Positions 9,285 through 17,478 of a stretch of DNA of 64,000 nucleotides are shown here, one piece after another (the first letter of the stretch is position 1; each line of letters opens with the position of its first letter). A program made the translations under genes and the position numbers. Source of the stretch: JAFCUW01 sp049897565 (GTDB lineage: Bacteria > Pseudomonadota > Gammaproteobacteria > Burkholderiales > Burkholderiaceae_D); the NCBI RefSeq assembly GCF_049897565.1, contig NZ_JAFCWM010000015.1:62001-126000 (forward strand), given 5' to 3'. Under the pieces are notes generated by a model. It saw nothing but the letters and a program-made list of their open reading frames with translations. It was not told the DNA's origin and did not search any database.

Positions 9285-9313
9285 ATTACACGGCGCAAAA
9301 ACAGGCCTATAAT
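9285..9313 (+). promoter_or_regulatory. Candidate sigma-70 promoter of ptsN
   Basis: A perfect -10 hexamer TATAAT (9308-9313) stands 17 bases after a -35-like ATTACA (9285-9290, four of six matches), 45 bases before the ptsN ATG. It would drive ptsN-hprK-rapZ as a unit independent of rpoN. Confidence 0.5.
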
Positions 9314-9357
9314 TCTGGCTCGCAAGCACCTTTGTGCACTGCACCATTGATTCTGTT

Positions 9358-9840
9358 ATGACTAATCTCAGCAAAATATTATCACTTGAGAACGTGCTGC
9401 TGGATCTGGAAGTTTCCAGCAAGAAGCGCGCATTCGAACAGGCCGGCCTGATTTTCGAGAACAACTGCGGCATCGCCCGCTCGACGGTCTCGGACAATCT
9501 GTTCGCGCGTGAACGGCTCGGCTCGACCGGACTGGGCCATGGCGTTGCCGTGCCGCACGGCCGCATCAAGGGCAGCAAGAGCCTGAAGGCGCCGCTGGCC
9601 GCTTTCGTGCGCCTGGCCGAACCGATCCCGTTCGAGTCGCCCGACGGACAGCCGGTCAATTTGCTGTTTTTCCTGCTCATCCCCGACCACGTCACGCAGC
9701 AGCACCTCGAGATCCTGTCCGAGATCGCCGAAATGTTTTCCGACGAGGCATTCCGCACCGCGCTGACGACCGATCCCGACCCGAAGTCGGTGCACGCGCG
9801 CATCATCAATTGGCAACCTAGCCTGCAAGCGTTGAGTTAA
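9358..9840 (+). CDS. ptsN: PTS IIA-like nitrogen regulatory protein (EIIA-Ntr)
   Basis: A 160-residue cytoplasmic phospho-acceptor of the nitrogen PTS. The phosphorylated histidine is His67 in GHGVAVPHGRI, the EIIA-Ntr active site, with the later LLFFLLIPDHVTQQHLEIL segment of the family. It takes phosphate from NPr and controls potassium transport, nitrogen and carbon balance and other targets through its phosphorylation state. No permease domain is fused to it. hprK follows after 51 bases and then rapZ, so regulator, HPr kinase and RNase adaptor form one unit; here that unit lies on the strand opposite to rpoN-hpf. Confidence 0.95.
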   Translation: MTNLSKILSLENVLLDLEVSSKKRAFEQAGLIFENNCGIARSTVSDNLFARERLGSTGLGHGVAVPHGRIKGSKSLKAPLAAFVRLAEPIPFESPDGQPVNLLFFLLIPDHVTQQHLEILSEIAEMFSDEAFRTALTTDPDPKSVHARIINWQPSLQALS

Positions 9841-9891
9841 ACTTCCCGGTGCCGGGCGCTGGCCGCCCTCCACTTTTCAGAAGACCCGTTC

Positions 9892-10827
9892 ATGCTGCAA
9901 ACACCGCTGACGATTCAACGGCTGTACGACGACAATCGCGAAAGCCTGCAGCTTGGCTGGTTCGCCGGCTTCCCCGGCGGCGAACGGCTCATTTCCGGCG
10001 ACGTGGCCTCGGCCGCCGACCAGGTCGGCCACCTGAACCTGATCCACCCCGGCCGCATCCAGGTGTTCGGCCACCAGGAAATCAACTATTACCACCGACT
10101 CAAATCGAGTTCGCGCACCCACGTCATCGGCGAACTGATCGCCGGCGGGCCGCCGGCGCTGGTCATCGCCCAGGGCCTCGACACGCCACCCGACATCCTC
10201 GCCATCTGCGACGAGCAGAACATCCCGCTGTTTTCAACGCCGCTGCCGGCCGCCCAGGTGATCGACTACCTGCGCGTCTACCTGTCGAAAAAACTGGCGC
10301 AACGGATCATCATGCATGGCGTGTTCATGGACGTGCTGGGGGTTGGCGTGCTCATTACCGGCGACTCCGGACTCGGCAAGAGCGAGCTGGGCCTCGAGCT
10401 GATTTCGCGCAGCCACGGCCTGGTGGCGGACGATGCGGTGGAGTTTTCGCGCATCGCGCCGAACATGATCGAGGGGCGCTGCCCTGCTCTGCTGCAGAAC
10501 CTGCTGGAAGTGCGCGGCCTGGGGCTGCTCGACATCAAGGCGATTTTCGGCGAGACCGCGGTGCGCCGCAAGATGCGCCTGAAGCTGATCGTGCACCTGG
10601 TGCGGCGCAGTGCACTGGAGGAAGAAGTCGAGCGGCTGCCGTTCCTGTTTCCGACCGAGGATGTGCTGGGGCTGCCGGTACGCAAGGTTGTCATTCCCGT
10701 GGCGGCCGGTCGCAACATCGCGGTTCTTCTGGAGGCTGCGGTGCGCAACACCATCTTGCAGCTGCGCGGGATTGATACGTTGCAGGAGTTTATGGAACGC
10801 CAGCGCCAAGCAATGTCGGGCGACTAG
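9892..10827 (+). CDS. hprK: HPr kinase/phosphorylase
   Basis: A 311-residue enzyme that phosphorylates, and by phosphorolysis dephosphorylates, a serine of HPr-type proteins. The C-terminal catalytic domain has the P-loop GDSGLGKS (residues 157-164), preceded by MHGVFMDVLGVGVLI, and followed by the HprK signature EVRGLGLLDIKAIFGETAV. Residues 1-130 are the N-terminal domain of the family, and the length is normal. In Gram-negative bacteria without full sugar PTS it is thought to tune the regulatory PTS; the placement between ptsN and rapZ fits. The ATG at 9892 gives the usual MLQTPLTIQRLYDDN-type start. Confidence 0.95.
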   Translation: MLQTPLTIQRLYDDNRESLQLGWFAGFPGGERLISGDVASAADQVGHLNLIHPGRIQVFGHQEINYYHRLKSSSRTHVIGELIAGGPPALVIAQGLDTPPDILAICDEQNIPLFSTPLPAAQVIDYLRVYLSKKLAQRIIMHGVFMDVLGVGVLITGDSGLGKSELGLELISRSHGLVADDAVEFSRIAPNMIEGRCPALLQNLLEVRGLGLLDIKAIFGETAVRRKMRLKLIVHLVRRSALEEEVERLPFLFPTEDVLGLPVRKVVIPVAAGRNIAVLLEAAVRNTILQLRGIDTLQEFMERQRQAMSGD

Positions 10828-10857
10828 GCTGTCTCCTATTTCTCTCGCGTGGTAGCG

Positions 10858-10953
10858 GTTCCCGCCTGCGCGGGAACGACGGTCTTGGGGCATGCGGCAA
10901 TAGAAGACGTCGTGCTCGCCATTGGCGAACCCGGCTTCCCGCGCAGGCGCGAA
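10858..10953. repeat. Pair of GTTCCCGC-stem repeats between hprK and rapZ
   Basis: An exact hairpin GTTCCCGC-CTGC-GCGGGAAC lies at 10858-10877. A second, imperfect copy in opposite orientation (TTCCCGC-GCAG-GCGCGAA) lies at 10936-10953. This 'cccgcgcaggcgggaa' motif is a common intergenic repeat in betaproteobacterial genomes. The pair fills much of the 184-base gap between hprK and rapZ and has no T-run, so it is more likely a REP-type element than a terminator. Confidence 0.7.
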
Positions 10954-11011
10954 CCCATGCTGAGCAAGCCCTCCCGCCACAACACGCGCCCGTTGCGGTA
11001 TCATCAACTCC

Positions 11012-11875
11012 ATGCGCATCGTAATCATCACTGGTATTTCCGGCTCGGGTAAATCCGTCGCCCTCAACGTCCTCGAAGACGGCGGCTACTATTGCGTCGA
11101 CAACCTGCCGCCGGCCCTGCTGCCGGACCTGGTCCGCACCATTGCCGACGAAGGCACCGAAAGCCTGGCCGTCGCCGTCGACGCGCGCAGTTCGGCCTCG
11201 CTGGTCGATCTGCCGGCCAACATCAACGACCTGAAAAAGGCCGGCCATGATGTCAAGGTGATGTTCCTGACCTCGAATACCCACTCGCTGGTGGCGCGGT
11301 TCTCGGAAACGCGCCGCAGCCATCCGCTGTCGCACCAGCTGCGCCCGGACGAAAATCCTGCTTCGCGCCGCACGCTGATCGAATGCATCCTTGAAGAGCG
11401 CGAACGGCTGTCGGCCATCGAGCAGCTCGGACACGTGATCGACACGTCCGACCTGTCGGCCAACAAGCTGCGCGCGTGGATCAAGGAACTGGTGGCGGTC
11501 GAACGCGCGCCGCTGACGCTGTTCTTCGAGTCGTTCGCCTTCAAGCTCGGCGTGCCGCTCGACGCCGACTTCGTGTTCGATGTGCGCGCGCTGCCGAACC
11601 CCTACTACGACCTGACCTTGCGCCCGCTCACCGGCATGGACACGCCGGTGATCGCCTTCCTCGACGCGCAGCCAAGCGCGACCGAACTGCTGGAAGACAT
11701 CCGCGCGTTCATCGAGAAATGGCTGCCGTCGTTTAAAACCGATAACCGCAGCTACCTGACGGTGGCCCTCGGCTGCACCGGCGGCCAGCATCGTTCGGTG
11801 TACATGGCCGAACGGCTGGCAGCTTACTTCAGCCCGACCGAACGGGTCGTGCTGCGCCACCGCGAACAATCCTGA
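11012..11875 (+). CDS. rapZ: RNase adapter protein RapZ (YvcJ family P-loop protein)
   Basis: A 287-residue nucleotide- and RNA-binding protein. The P-loop GISGSGKS is at residues 8-15, followed by LEDGGYYCVDNLPPALLPDL. The C-terminal domain ends with the conserved LTVALGCTGGQHRSVYMAERL segment. In E. coli, RapZ recruits RNase E to the GlmZ sRNA and so controls GlmS and hexosamine supply for the cell envelope; whether an sRNA target exists here cannot be seen. It is the last gene of ptsN-hprK-rapZ and converges on the enoyl-CoA hydratase family gene, with four bases between the stop codons. Confidence 0.95.
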   Translation: MRIVIITGISGSGKSVALNVLEDGGYYCVDNLPPALLPDLVRTIADEGTESLAVAVDARSSASLVDLPANINDLKKAGHDVKVMFLTSNTHSLVARFSETRRSHPLSHQLRPDENPASRRTLIECILEERERLSAIEQLGHVIDTSDLSANKLRAWIKELVAVERAPLTLFFESFAFKLGVPLDADFVFDVRALPNPYYDLTLRPLTGMDTPVIAFLDAQPSATELLEDIRAFIEKWLPSFKTDNRSYLTVALGCTGGQHRSVYMAERLAAYFSPTERVVLRHREQS

Positions 11876-11879
11876 TTGC

Positions 11880-12959
11880 CTAGCCTTGCAGCTCGCGCAG
11901 TGGATGCGCGCGATCGGGCCAGGGCGACGCAAAAAACTGTGCCACCATTTCGTCGGTCACTTCGCTCAAGGCCGGCGGATTCCACTTCGGCGCATTGTCC
12001 TTGTCGATCACCAGCGCGCGCACGCCTTCGAGCACTTCGCCGTGCTCGAAATTGCGCCGCACGAGGATGCGCTCGAGGCGCAGGCAGCCGGCCAGTTCCA
12101 TCGTCGCGCCGCGGCGCAACAGCTCGAACGTGACGCGCATCAGCAGTGGCGAACGCTTGCCCATCGCCGCCAGCGTCTTTTGCGCAAACTCGCCCGGGTC
12201 GGACGCCAGCGAATCCATGATCGCCTGCACGCCTGGCGCGCCGAAGTGGCGGTCGATGGTGGTGCGCTCGGTTTCCAGCATGGCGGCGCCGGCGGCGAAC
12301 GGCGCGGCGAAGGCGACCAGCGCTTCGCGCAGCTGCGCGCCAGGCGTCGATTCAATCAACTGCGCCAGCGCCGGCATCTGCGCCTGCGGCACGAAGGTGT
12401 CGGCCAGGCCCGCGTACAGCGCGTCTGCGGCGCGGATGGTCAAGCCGGTCAGCCCAAGGTAGTAGCCCAGCCTGCCCGGTGCGCGCGACAGGAAATAGCT
12501 GCCGCCGACATCCGGGAACAAGCCGATGTTTACTTCGGGCATCGCCATCTTGGTGCCGTCGGTAACCACGCGCAGGCCGCGCGGACCCGCTTCAGCGATG
12601 CCGAGGCCGCCGCCCATGACGACGCCGTCCATCAACGCGACGTACGGTTTCGGGTAGTGATAGATCAAATGGTTGAGGCGATATTCCTCGGTGAAAAAGT
12701 CTTCCAGCGAAGCGCTGCCGCCGGTGGTCGGCGCGCTGCCGACGTCGTAGAAGAAACGGATGTCGCCGCCGGCGCACAAGGCTTTTTCGGAGGTGCTGCG
12801 AAGCACGACAGCGTCGACCTGCGGATCGTCGCGCCAGGCCAGCAGCGCGTCGGTCAGCGCGCGCACCATGTCGAGCGACAGCGAATTGAGCGAACGGGGA
12901 CGGTCGAGCGTGATGACGCCGGTGCCGTTGGCAACATGGGTTTTGACGAAGTCGGTCAT
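11880..12959 (-). CDS. Enoyl-CoA hydratase/isomerase family protein, 3-hydroxyisobutyryl-CoA hydrolase-like
   Basis: A 359-residue crotonase-fold protein. The oxyanion-hole segments are CAGGDIRFFYD and DGVVMGGGLGIA; the substrate segment MPEVNIGLFPDVGGSYFLSR, and the long C-terminal part including LRLERILVRRNFEHGEVLEG, are typical of the 3-hydroxyisobutyryl-CoA hydrolase branch, which is about 100 residues longer than plain enoyl-CoA hydratases. The likely role is in valine degradation, releasing free 3-hydroxyisobutyrate. The ATG at 12959 begins MTDFVKTHVANGTGVITLDRP. It lies between the convergent rapZ and hpf units; no other valine catabolism genes are near. Confidence 0.85.
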   Translation of the reverse strand: MTDFVKTHVANGTGVITLDRPRSLNSLSLDMVRALTDALLAWRDDPQVDAVVLRSTSEKALCAGGDIRFFYDVGSAPTTGGSASLEDFFTEEYRLNHLIYHYPKPYVALMDGVVMGGGLGIAEAGPRGLRVVTDGTKMAMPEVNIGLFPDVGGSYFLSRAPGRLGYYLGLTGLTIRAADALYAGLADTFVPQAQMPALAQLIESTPGAQLREALVAFAAPFAAGAAMLETERTTIDRHFGAPGVQAIMDSLASDPGEFAQKTLAAMGKRSPLLMRVTFELLRRGATMELAGCLRLERILVRRNFEHGEVLEGVRALVIDKDNAPKWNPPALSEVTDEMVAQFFASPWPDRAHPLRELQG

Positions 12960-13033
12960 GGTGTGCTTGTCGATGTTAAAGCTGCATTCTAGCGCACGCC
13001 AGCACCTCATCCGTGCAGGGTGAAATCGAATTG

Positions 13034-13056
13034 AAAAGGGCGCCGTGAAGGCGCCC
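13034..13056 (-). terminator. Rho-independent terminator of hpf
   Basis: Read on the minus strand, a perfect GGGCGCC-TTCAC-GGCGCCC hairpin is followed by TTTTC, beginning 22 bases after the hpf stop. It ends the lpt-rpoN-hpf transcript before the hydratase gene. Confidence 0.8.
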
Positions 13057-13077
13057 TCGCTTGCTCGATCGGCCGGC

Positions 13078-13431
13078 TTACGCAGCGGCGATGATCTCTT
13101 CCTCAGGCAGGTGCTTGATGGCCTTGTGGCCATGTTCCTGCAGCTGGGATTTGTACTTCATGACCTGGCGATCGAGCTTGTCGATCAGTGTGTCGATCGC
13201 CGCGTACAGGTCGTGCGACATGCTGGCGACATTGACCGTCTTGCCCGGCAACCGCAGATTGACTTCGGCTTTTTGCCGCTTTTCTTTTTCAGTAAGATTG
13301 TCAACTGTGAGGATCACGGCAATGTCGATGACTTGATCGAAATGTCGCTTCACTCGCTCCAGTTTGGTTTGTACGTAATCGCGGATGGCTGGTGTCACTT
13401 CAAGATGATGTCCACTGATTGTGAGATTCAT
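13078..13431 (-). CDS. hpf: Ribosome hibernation promoting factor
   Basis: A 117-residue protein of the HPF/YfiA family: MNLTISGHHLEVTPAIRDYV at the start, then the KxEVNLRLPGKTVNVAS strand and the SHDLYAAIDTLIDKLDRQV helix. It binds the 30S subunit in stationary phase and promotes inactive ribosome dimers. There is no long C-terminal dimerisation domain, so this is the short form. The ATG at 13431 gives the family start; one two codons upstream is also possible. It follows rpoN after 67 bases and is closed by a strong terminator. In most relatives ptsN comes next; here it does not. Confidence 0.94.
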   Translation of the reverse strand: MNLTISGHHLEVTPAIRDYVQTKLERVKRHFDQVIDIAVILTVDNLTEKEKRQKAEVNLRLPGKTVNVASMSHDLYAAIDTLIDKLDRQVMKYKSQLQEHGHKAIKHLPEEEIIAAA

Positions 13432-13498
13432 ACACACTCCTTTGATGATGTCGCTTCCTGTTCATGCGTCATAAGCGCAGAGGAACATCGTAAAAACT

Positions 13499-14980
13499 TT
13501 ACAGACTTTTCCTGAGAGTTACAGGTGGGATCTTCAGCGCTTCGCGGTACTTGGCGACTGTGCGCCGCGCAATGACCATTCCCTGTTCCCCCAGCATGTC
13601 TGCAATCTTACTGTCTGATAGTGGGTTTTTAGGGTCTTCTGCTCCTGTCAGTTGCACGATGAGTGCCCGTATCGCCGTCGAGGATGCTTCTCCTCCTGCT
13701 TCAGTGGCGACGTGGCTACCAAAAAAATATTTCAACTCAAACATTCCATGCGGTGTCAGCATGTATTTCTGAGTTGTGACCCGAGAAATAGTACTCTCGT
13801 GTAAACCCAGTGTATCAGCAATTTCACGCAGCACAAGGGGGCGCATGGCAACTGCGCCGTGGGAAAAGAAATTGCGTTGGCGCTCAACAATAGCTTGCGC
13901 CACGCGCAGGATCGTATCGAAGCGCTGGCGCATATTCTTGATCAACCACTTGGCTTCCTGCAACTGCGCGCCCATCTGCCCTTCGCCCTTGCCCTGCTTG
14001 AGCAAGTTGGCGTACATGCTGTTGACGCGCAGCCGCGGCATCACGTCGTGGTTCAATGTCACCGTCCAGCCGCTCTTGGATTTGCGCACGATGACGTCCG
14101 GCACCACGTAGTCTGACGCACCTGAACCGAACGCGGCGCCCGGGTGAGGATTGCACTGGCGAATCACGCACTGCGCCTCACGCAGGTCCTCGTCGTCGCA
14201 GTCGAGCGATTTTTTCAGCTTGTTGAATTCGCGCTGGGCAAACCACGTCAGGTGGTCCGTGACAATCTTCAGCGCCATGCGCCGCGTGACCATCGGTACG
14301 CCCGGCATGCGGCGGATCTGCAGCGCCAGGCATTCGGACGCGTTGCGCGCGCCGACGCCGACCGGATCAAAACTTTGCAGCAGCGACAGCGCCGTCTTCA
14401 GTTCATCGAGATCGAGTTCGAGTTCGGGCGGCATGCGCTCGAAGATCTCTTCGAGCGACTCGGTCAGGTAGCCGTTGTCGTCGAGCGCGTCGACCATCAG
14501 TTCGACCAGCGCGCGGTCGCGCACTTCCAGCACGGCCAGGCGCATCTGCTCCATCAGGTGGTCGCGCAGGGTCACCGCGGACGCTTCGAGCTGCGGGCGC
14601 GAGTCCTCGTCGTCGGGCGCCTTGTTGCGGGCGGACTCGCCCCAGTCGTCGCTGTCGGCGCCGCTTTCGGCCGGCGCGCTGTCGACGTCGCCGCCCTCGC
14701 CTTCCGCCGCTGGCGCATCGGCCGGCGGCGCATCCTGCGCGCCTGGCTCGGGCGCAGCTTCACCGGGCGCGGCGCTCGAGCCGATGGCGCCGTCGGCGAG
14801 CAGCCGCACCGAGTTGTCCAGCGGGTCGTCGAGCCGCTCGAGCAGCGGATTGTCCGACAGCAGATGCTCGAGTTCCTGGTGCAGTTCAAGCGTGGACAAC
14901 TGCAGCAGGCGTATCGACTGCTGCAGTTGCGGCGTGAGCGCCAGGTGTTGCGAGGTCCGTAGCTGGAGTGACTGTTTCAT
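13499..14980 (-). CDS. rpoN: RNA polymerase sigma-54 factor
   Basis: A 493-residue sigma factor for -24/-12 promoters that need AAA+ activators. Region I is the glutamine/leucine-rich start (QHLALTPQLQQSIRLLQLS). Region II, residues 70-130, is an acidic, alanine/proline-rich linker. Region III holds the core-binding part, the helix-turn-helix near IADTLGLHESTISRVT, and the diagnostic RpoN box ARRTVAKYREALKIP near the C terminus. The length is normal for betaproteobacteria. It lies just downstream of lptB (2-base gap), the usual place. Confidence 0.97.
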   Translation of the reverse strand: MKQSLQLRTSQHLALTPQLQQSIRLLQLSTLELHQELEHLLSDNPLLERLDDPLDNSVRLLADGAIGSSAAPGEAAPEPGAQDAPPADAPAAEGEGGDVDSAPAESGADSDDWGESARNKAPDDEDSRPQLEASAVTLRDHLMEQMRLAVLEVRDRALVELMVDALDDNGYLTESLEEIFERMPPELELDLDELKTALSLLQSFDPVGVGARNASECLALQIRRMPGVPMVTRRMALKIVTDHLTWFAQREFNKLKKSLDCDDEDLREAQCVIRQCNPHPGAAFGSGASDYVVPDVIVRKSKSGWTVTLNHDVMPRLRVNSMYANLLKQGKGEGQMGAQLQEAKWLIKNMRQRFDTILRVAQAIVERQRNFFSHGAVAMRPLVLREIADTLGLHESTISRVTTQKYMLTPHGMFELKYFFGSHVATEAGGEASSTAIRALIVQLTGAEDPKNPLSDSKIADMLGEQGMVIARRTVAKYREALKIPPVTLRKSL

Positions 14981-14982
14981 CG

Positions 14983-15735
14983 CTACATCCGGAAGTGTTC
15001 ACCGAGGTAGACGCGCCGCACCGATTCGTCTGCAATGATGTCGTCGGGGCGGCCCGACGCAAGCACCGCGCCCTGGTTGATGATGTAGGCGCGGTCGCAG
15101 ATGCCGAGCGTCTCGCGCACGTTGTGGTCGGTGATCAGCACGCCGATGCCGCGCTCCTTGAGGAAGCGCACGATGCGCTGGATCTCGATGACCGCGATCG
15201 GGTCGACGCCGGCGAACGGCTCGTCGAGCAGCACGAAGCGCGGATTGGTGGCGAGCGCGCGCGCGATCTCGACCCGGCGCCGTTCGCCGCCCGACAGCGA
15301 CAGCGCCTGGTTCTCGCGCAGCTTCTCGATCTGCAGGTCGGCCAGCAGCGTGTCGAGGCGCTGGTTGATCTGCGCCTTGGTCAGCGCCTTGCCATCGACC
15401 TTCTGCAGTTCGAGCACCGCGCGGATATTGTCTTCCACCGTCAGCTTGCGAAACACCGACGCTTCCTGCGGCAGGTACGACAGGCCGAGCGAGGCGCGGC
15501 GGTGAATCGGCATGCTCGAGATGTCGACGCCGCTGATGTCGATCGAGCCGGCGTCCGACGGCACCAGGCCGACGATCATGTAGAACGAGGTAGTCTTGCC
15601 GGCGCCGTTGGGTCCGAGCAGTCCGACCACTTCGCCGCACTCGACCTGCAGCGAGACGTCGCGCACCACCAGGCGCTTGCCGTAGCTCTTTTGCAGGCCG
15701 CGTACGATCAGGGTACTGCCGCAGCTTTGTTCCAT
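14983..15735 (-). CDS. lptB: LPS export ABC transporter ATP-binding protein LptB
   Basis: A 250-residue ATPase that powers LPS extraction by LptFG at the inner membrane. Visible motifs are Walker A GPNGAGKTT, the LSGGERRR signature, Walker B FVLLDEPFAG and the switch histidine in LITDHNV. The ATG at 15735 overlaps the lptA stop by one base (TAATG); an in-frame ATG further upstream lies inside lptA and was rejected. It forms one operon with kdsD, kdsC, lptC, lptA, rpoN and hpf. lptFG are not in the window. Confidence 0.96.
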   Translation of the reverse strand: MEQSCGSTLIVRGLQKSYGKRLVVRDVSLQVECGEVVGLLGPNGAGKTTSFYMIVGLVPSDAGSIDISGVDISSMPIHRRASLGLSYLPQEASVFRKLTVEDNIRAVLELQKVDGKALTKAQINQRLDTLLADLQIEKLRENQALSLSGGERRRVEIARALATNPRFVLLDEPFAGVDPIAVIEIQRIVRFLKERGIGVLITDHNVRETLGICDRAYIINQGAVLASGRPDDIIADESVRRVYLGEHFRM

Positions 15736-16298
15736 TATTGTTTTCCTGGGGCCGGAGCCGCCGGAGCGGGCGACCTGCGCGAGTCGATGATCCACTCGAC
15801 GCGGCCGCCACCGGTCTTGCTCTCGCCCGTAGCGGTATTGGTCGTGGTGACAACTTCCTTGCGGCTGTCATACGAAATGAACGCGCCTTCAGAGCTGCCG
15901 GTTACCCGCGTGCCCTCCAGGTTGCGGACCTTCGCCCTGCCCTTGAGCTTGACCACATCGGTCTTGTCGTCGTATTCGATGCGTTCGGCCTCGCCCTCGA
16001 TCCACAAATCGGGGCCGCCGTCCTTTTTCTGGCGGAATGTGGCCAGTCCACCCGGCGCCGCTTGCAGCGTCACGAACTGATAGCCTTGCGGGTCGATCGC
16101 GGCGGTCAGTTTGGCTGCCTTCATGATCAAGGTGCCGCGCGTGAGCACCACATTGCCTTCGGCGGTGCCACCCTCGTTGACGGTGTTAGCCATGATGGAT
16201 TCGGCGTTCACCTTGATCGGCTTGAGCGCATCGGCGCGCTCGGCCAGAGCTGAAACGCACGCAGCCAAACAAGCGACACTCACCAAAATTTTTTTCAT
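15735..16298 (-). CDS. lptA: Lipopolysaccharide transport periplasmic protein LptA
   Basis: A 187-residue periplasmic protein that forms the bridge carrying LPS from LptC to LptD. It has a clear signal peptide (MKKILVSVACLAACVSALA) and the OstA/LptA beta-jellyroll pattern, for example ANTVNEGGTAEGNVVLTRG and the later YDDKTDVVKLKGRAKV. The start at 16298 was chosen because it is preceded by a GGGAAT ribosome site, while the ATG four codons upstream has none. The C terminus is proline/alanine-rich and overlaps the lptB start by one base. Confidence 0.93.
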   Translation of the reverse strand: MKKILVSVACLAACVSALAERADALKPIKVNAESIMANTVNEGGTAEGNVVLTRGTLIMKAAKLTAAIDPQGYQFVTLQAAPGGLATFRQKKDGGPDLWIEGEAERIEYDDKTDVVKLKGRAKVRNLEGTRVTGSSEGAFISYDSRKEVVTTTNTATGESKTGGGRVEWIIDSRRSPAPAAPAPGKQ

Positions 16299-16329
16299 AT
16301 TTATTCCCATATTTTTCTAGACTTCCGTC

Positions 16330-16929
16330 TCAACGCGCGCGCGGCGGCAGCGTTAATTCACCCTTGCTCTGCACATCGACCTGGCCTGTGGCGTTATTGG
16401 CTTTCATGCCGACACCGGACACCGTGCTGGCGCCCACTACCATCTGAAATGGCTGCTTCGTCTGCATCCGCTCTTCGTCGGGGAACACGGTCAGCGCGGA
16501 CGTTTGCAGGTGCAGCGCCTGCGTGGCGCCTTGCGGCGGGCGCTGGATATCGACGGAGCCGACCAGGTCGACGATGTTGTTGGTCTGGTCGATGTGCGCT
16601 TCTTTCGCCGTCATCGTCATCGGCGGTTGCTTCGATCCCATGTTGCGCACCACCGGCATGTCGACGTGCAGCGAGTCGTCGCTCGGGCGGTGGGTCAGCT
16701 TTTCGCCGGCGATGATGTAGGCCGGCTTGCCGCCCGGCGTCATGCGCACGAAGCTGAACTTGTCGACGATGTAGTCAGGCTCGGTCTTGAGGCCCTCGCC
16801 AGGTGTCACCAGCTCGTTGCGGGTGATGACCTGCACCAGCCAGAAGGAGCCCAGCGCCAGCACCACGCCGCCGATCATCAGGGAGCCCATTCGCCAGCGG
16901 TGAGCGGTACGCTTGTGCATGGTGCCCAT
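16330..16929 (-). CDS. lptC: LPS export ABC transporter periplasmic protein LptC
   Basis: A 199-residue bitopic protein: one transmembrane helix at about residues 15-35 (GSLMIGGVVLALGSFWLVQV), then a periplasmic LptC jellyroll with DYIVDKFSFVRMTPGGKPAYII and KEAHIDQTNNIVDLVGSVDI. It receives LPS from LptBFG and passes it to LptA. The gene begins three bases after the kdsC stop and stands in the normal order kdsD-kdsC-lptC-lptA-lptB. Confidence 0.92.
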   Translation of the reverse strand: MGTMHKRTAHRWRMGSLMIGGVVLALGSFWLVQVITRNELVTPGEGLKTEPDYIVDKFSFVRMTPGGKPAYIIAGEKLTHRPSDDSLHVDMPVVRNMGSKQPPMTMTAKEAHIDQTNNIVDLVGSVDIQRPPQGATQALHLQTSALTVFPDEERMQTKQPFQMVVGASTVSGVGMKANNATGQVDVQSKGELTLPPRAR

Positions 16930-16932
16930 CGA

Positions 16933-17478
16933 TCAGGCGAAATACGGCGCCAGCGCCGTATCGTAGTTGCCCTGCGCGCGCATCACCAGGTCGCACACTT
17001 CGCGCACGGCGCCGCGGCCGCCGCCGGCGCGAGTGACGTAATGGGCGCGGTGCTGCACTTCCGGGTGCCCGGTCGACACCGTCACGGCGAAACCGACGTT
17101 GCGCAGCAGCGGCAGGTCGATCACGTCGTCGCCGATGTAGCCGCATTGTTCGGCGCTGGCGCCGGTGGCCTCGAGCAGCGCGGCGAATGCGATGCGCTTG
17201 TCGTGCGTGCCCTGGTAGACGTGCATGATCTTCAGGTCGGCCGCGCGGCGCACCACCACCGGCGACTTGCGCGCGCTGATGATGGCCACGGCCACGCCGG
17301 TTTTCTGCAGCAGTTCGATGCCCAGGCCGTCGAGCACATTGAAGGTCTTGGTCACTTCGCCGTCGGCGCCGTAAGTCAGGCTGCCGTCGGTGAGCACGCC
17401 GTCGACGTCGAGGATCAGGATCTTGATGGCGGCGGCGCGGCGCAGGTGGTCCGGTTGCGGGTTGAGTGCGGTGTCCAT
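16933..17478 (-). CDS. kdsC: 3-deoxy-D-manno-octulosonate 8-phosphate phosphatase
   Basis: A 181-residue HAD-family phosphatase that releases Kdo from Kdo-8-phosphate for LPS inner core. The nucleophile motif LDVDGVLTDGSL is at residues 23-34, motif II is in AIISARKSPVV, and motif IV is GDDVIDLPLL. There is no cap domain, as expected for KdsC, which works as a tetramer. Its start overlaps the kdsD stop by one base (TGATG), which suggests coupled translation of the two Kdo enzymes. Confidence 0.95.
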   Translation of the reverse strand: MDTALNPQPDHLRRAAAIKILILDVDGVLTDGSLTYGADGEVTKTFNVLDGLGIELLQKTGVAVAIISARKSPVVVRRAADLKIMHVYQGTHDKRIAFAALLEATGASAEQCGYIGDDVIDLPLLRNVGFAVTVSTGHPEVQHRAHYVTRAGGGRGAVREVCDLVMRAQGNYDTALAPYFA

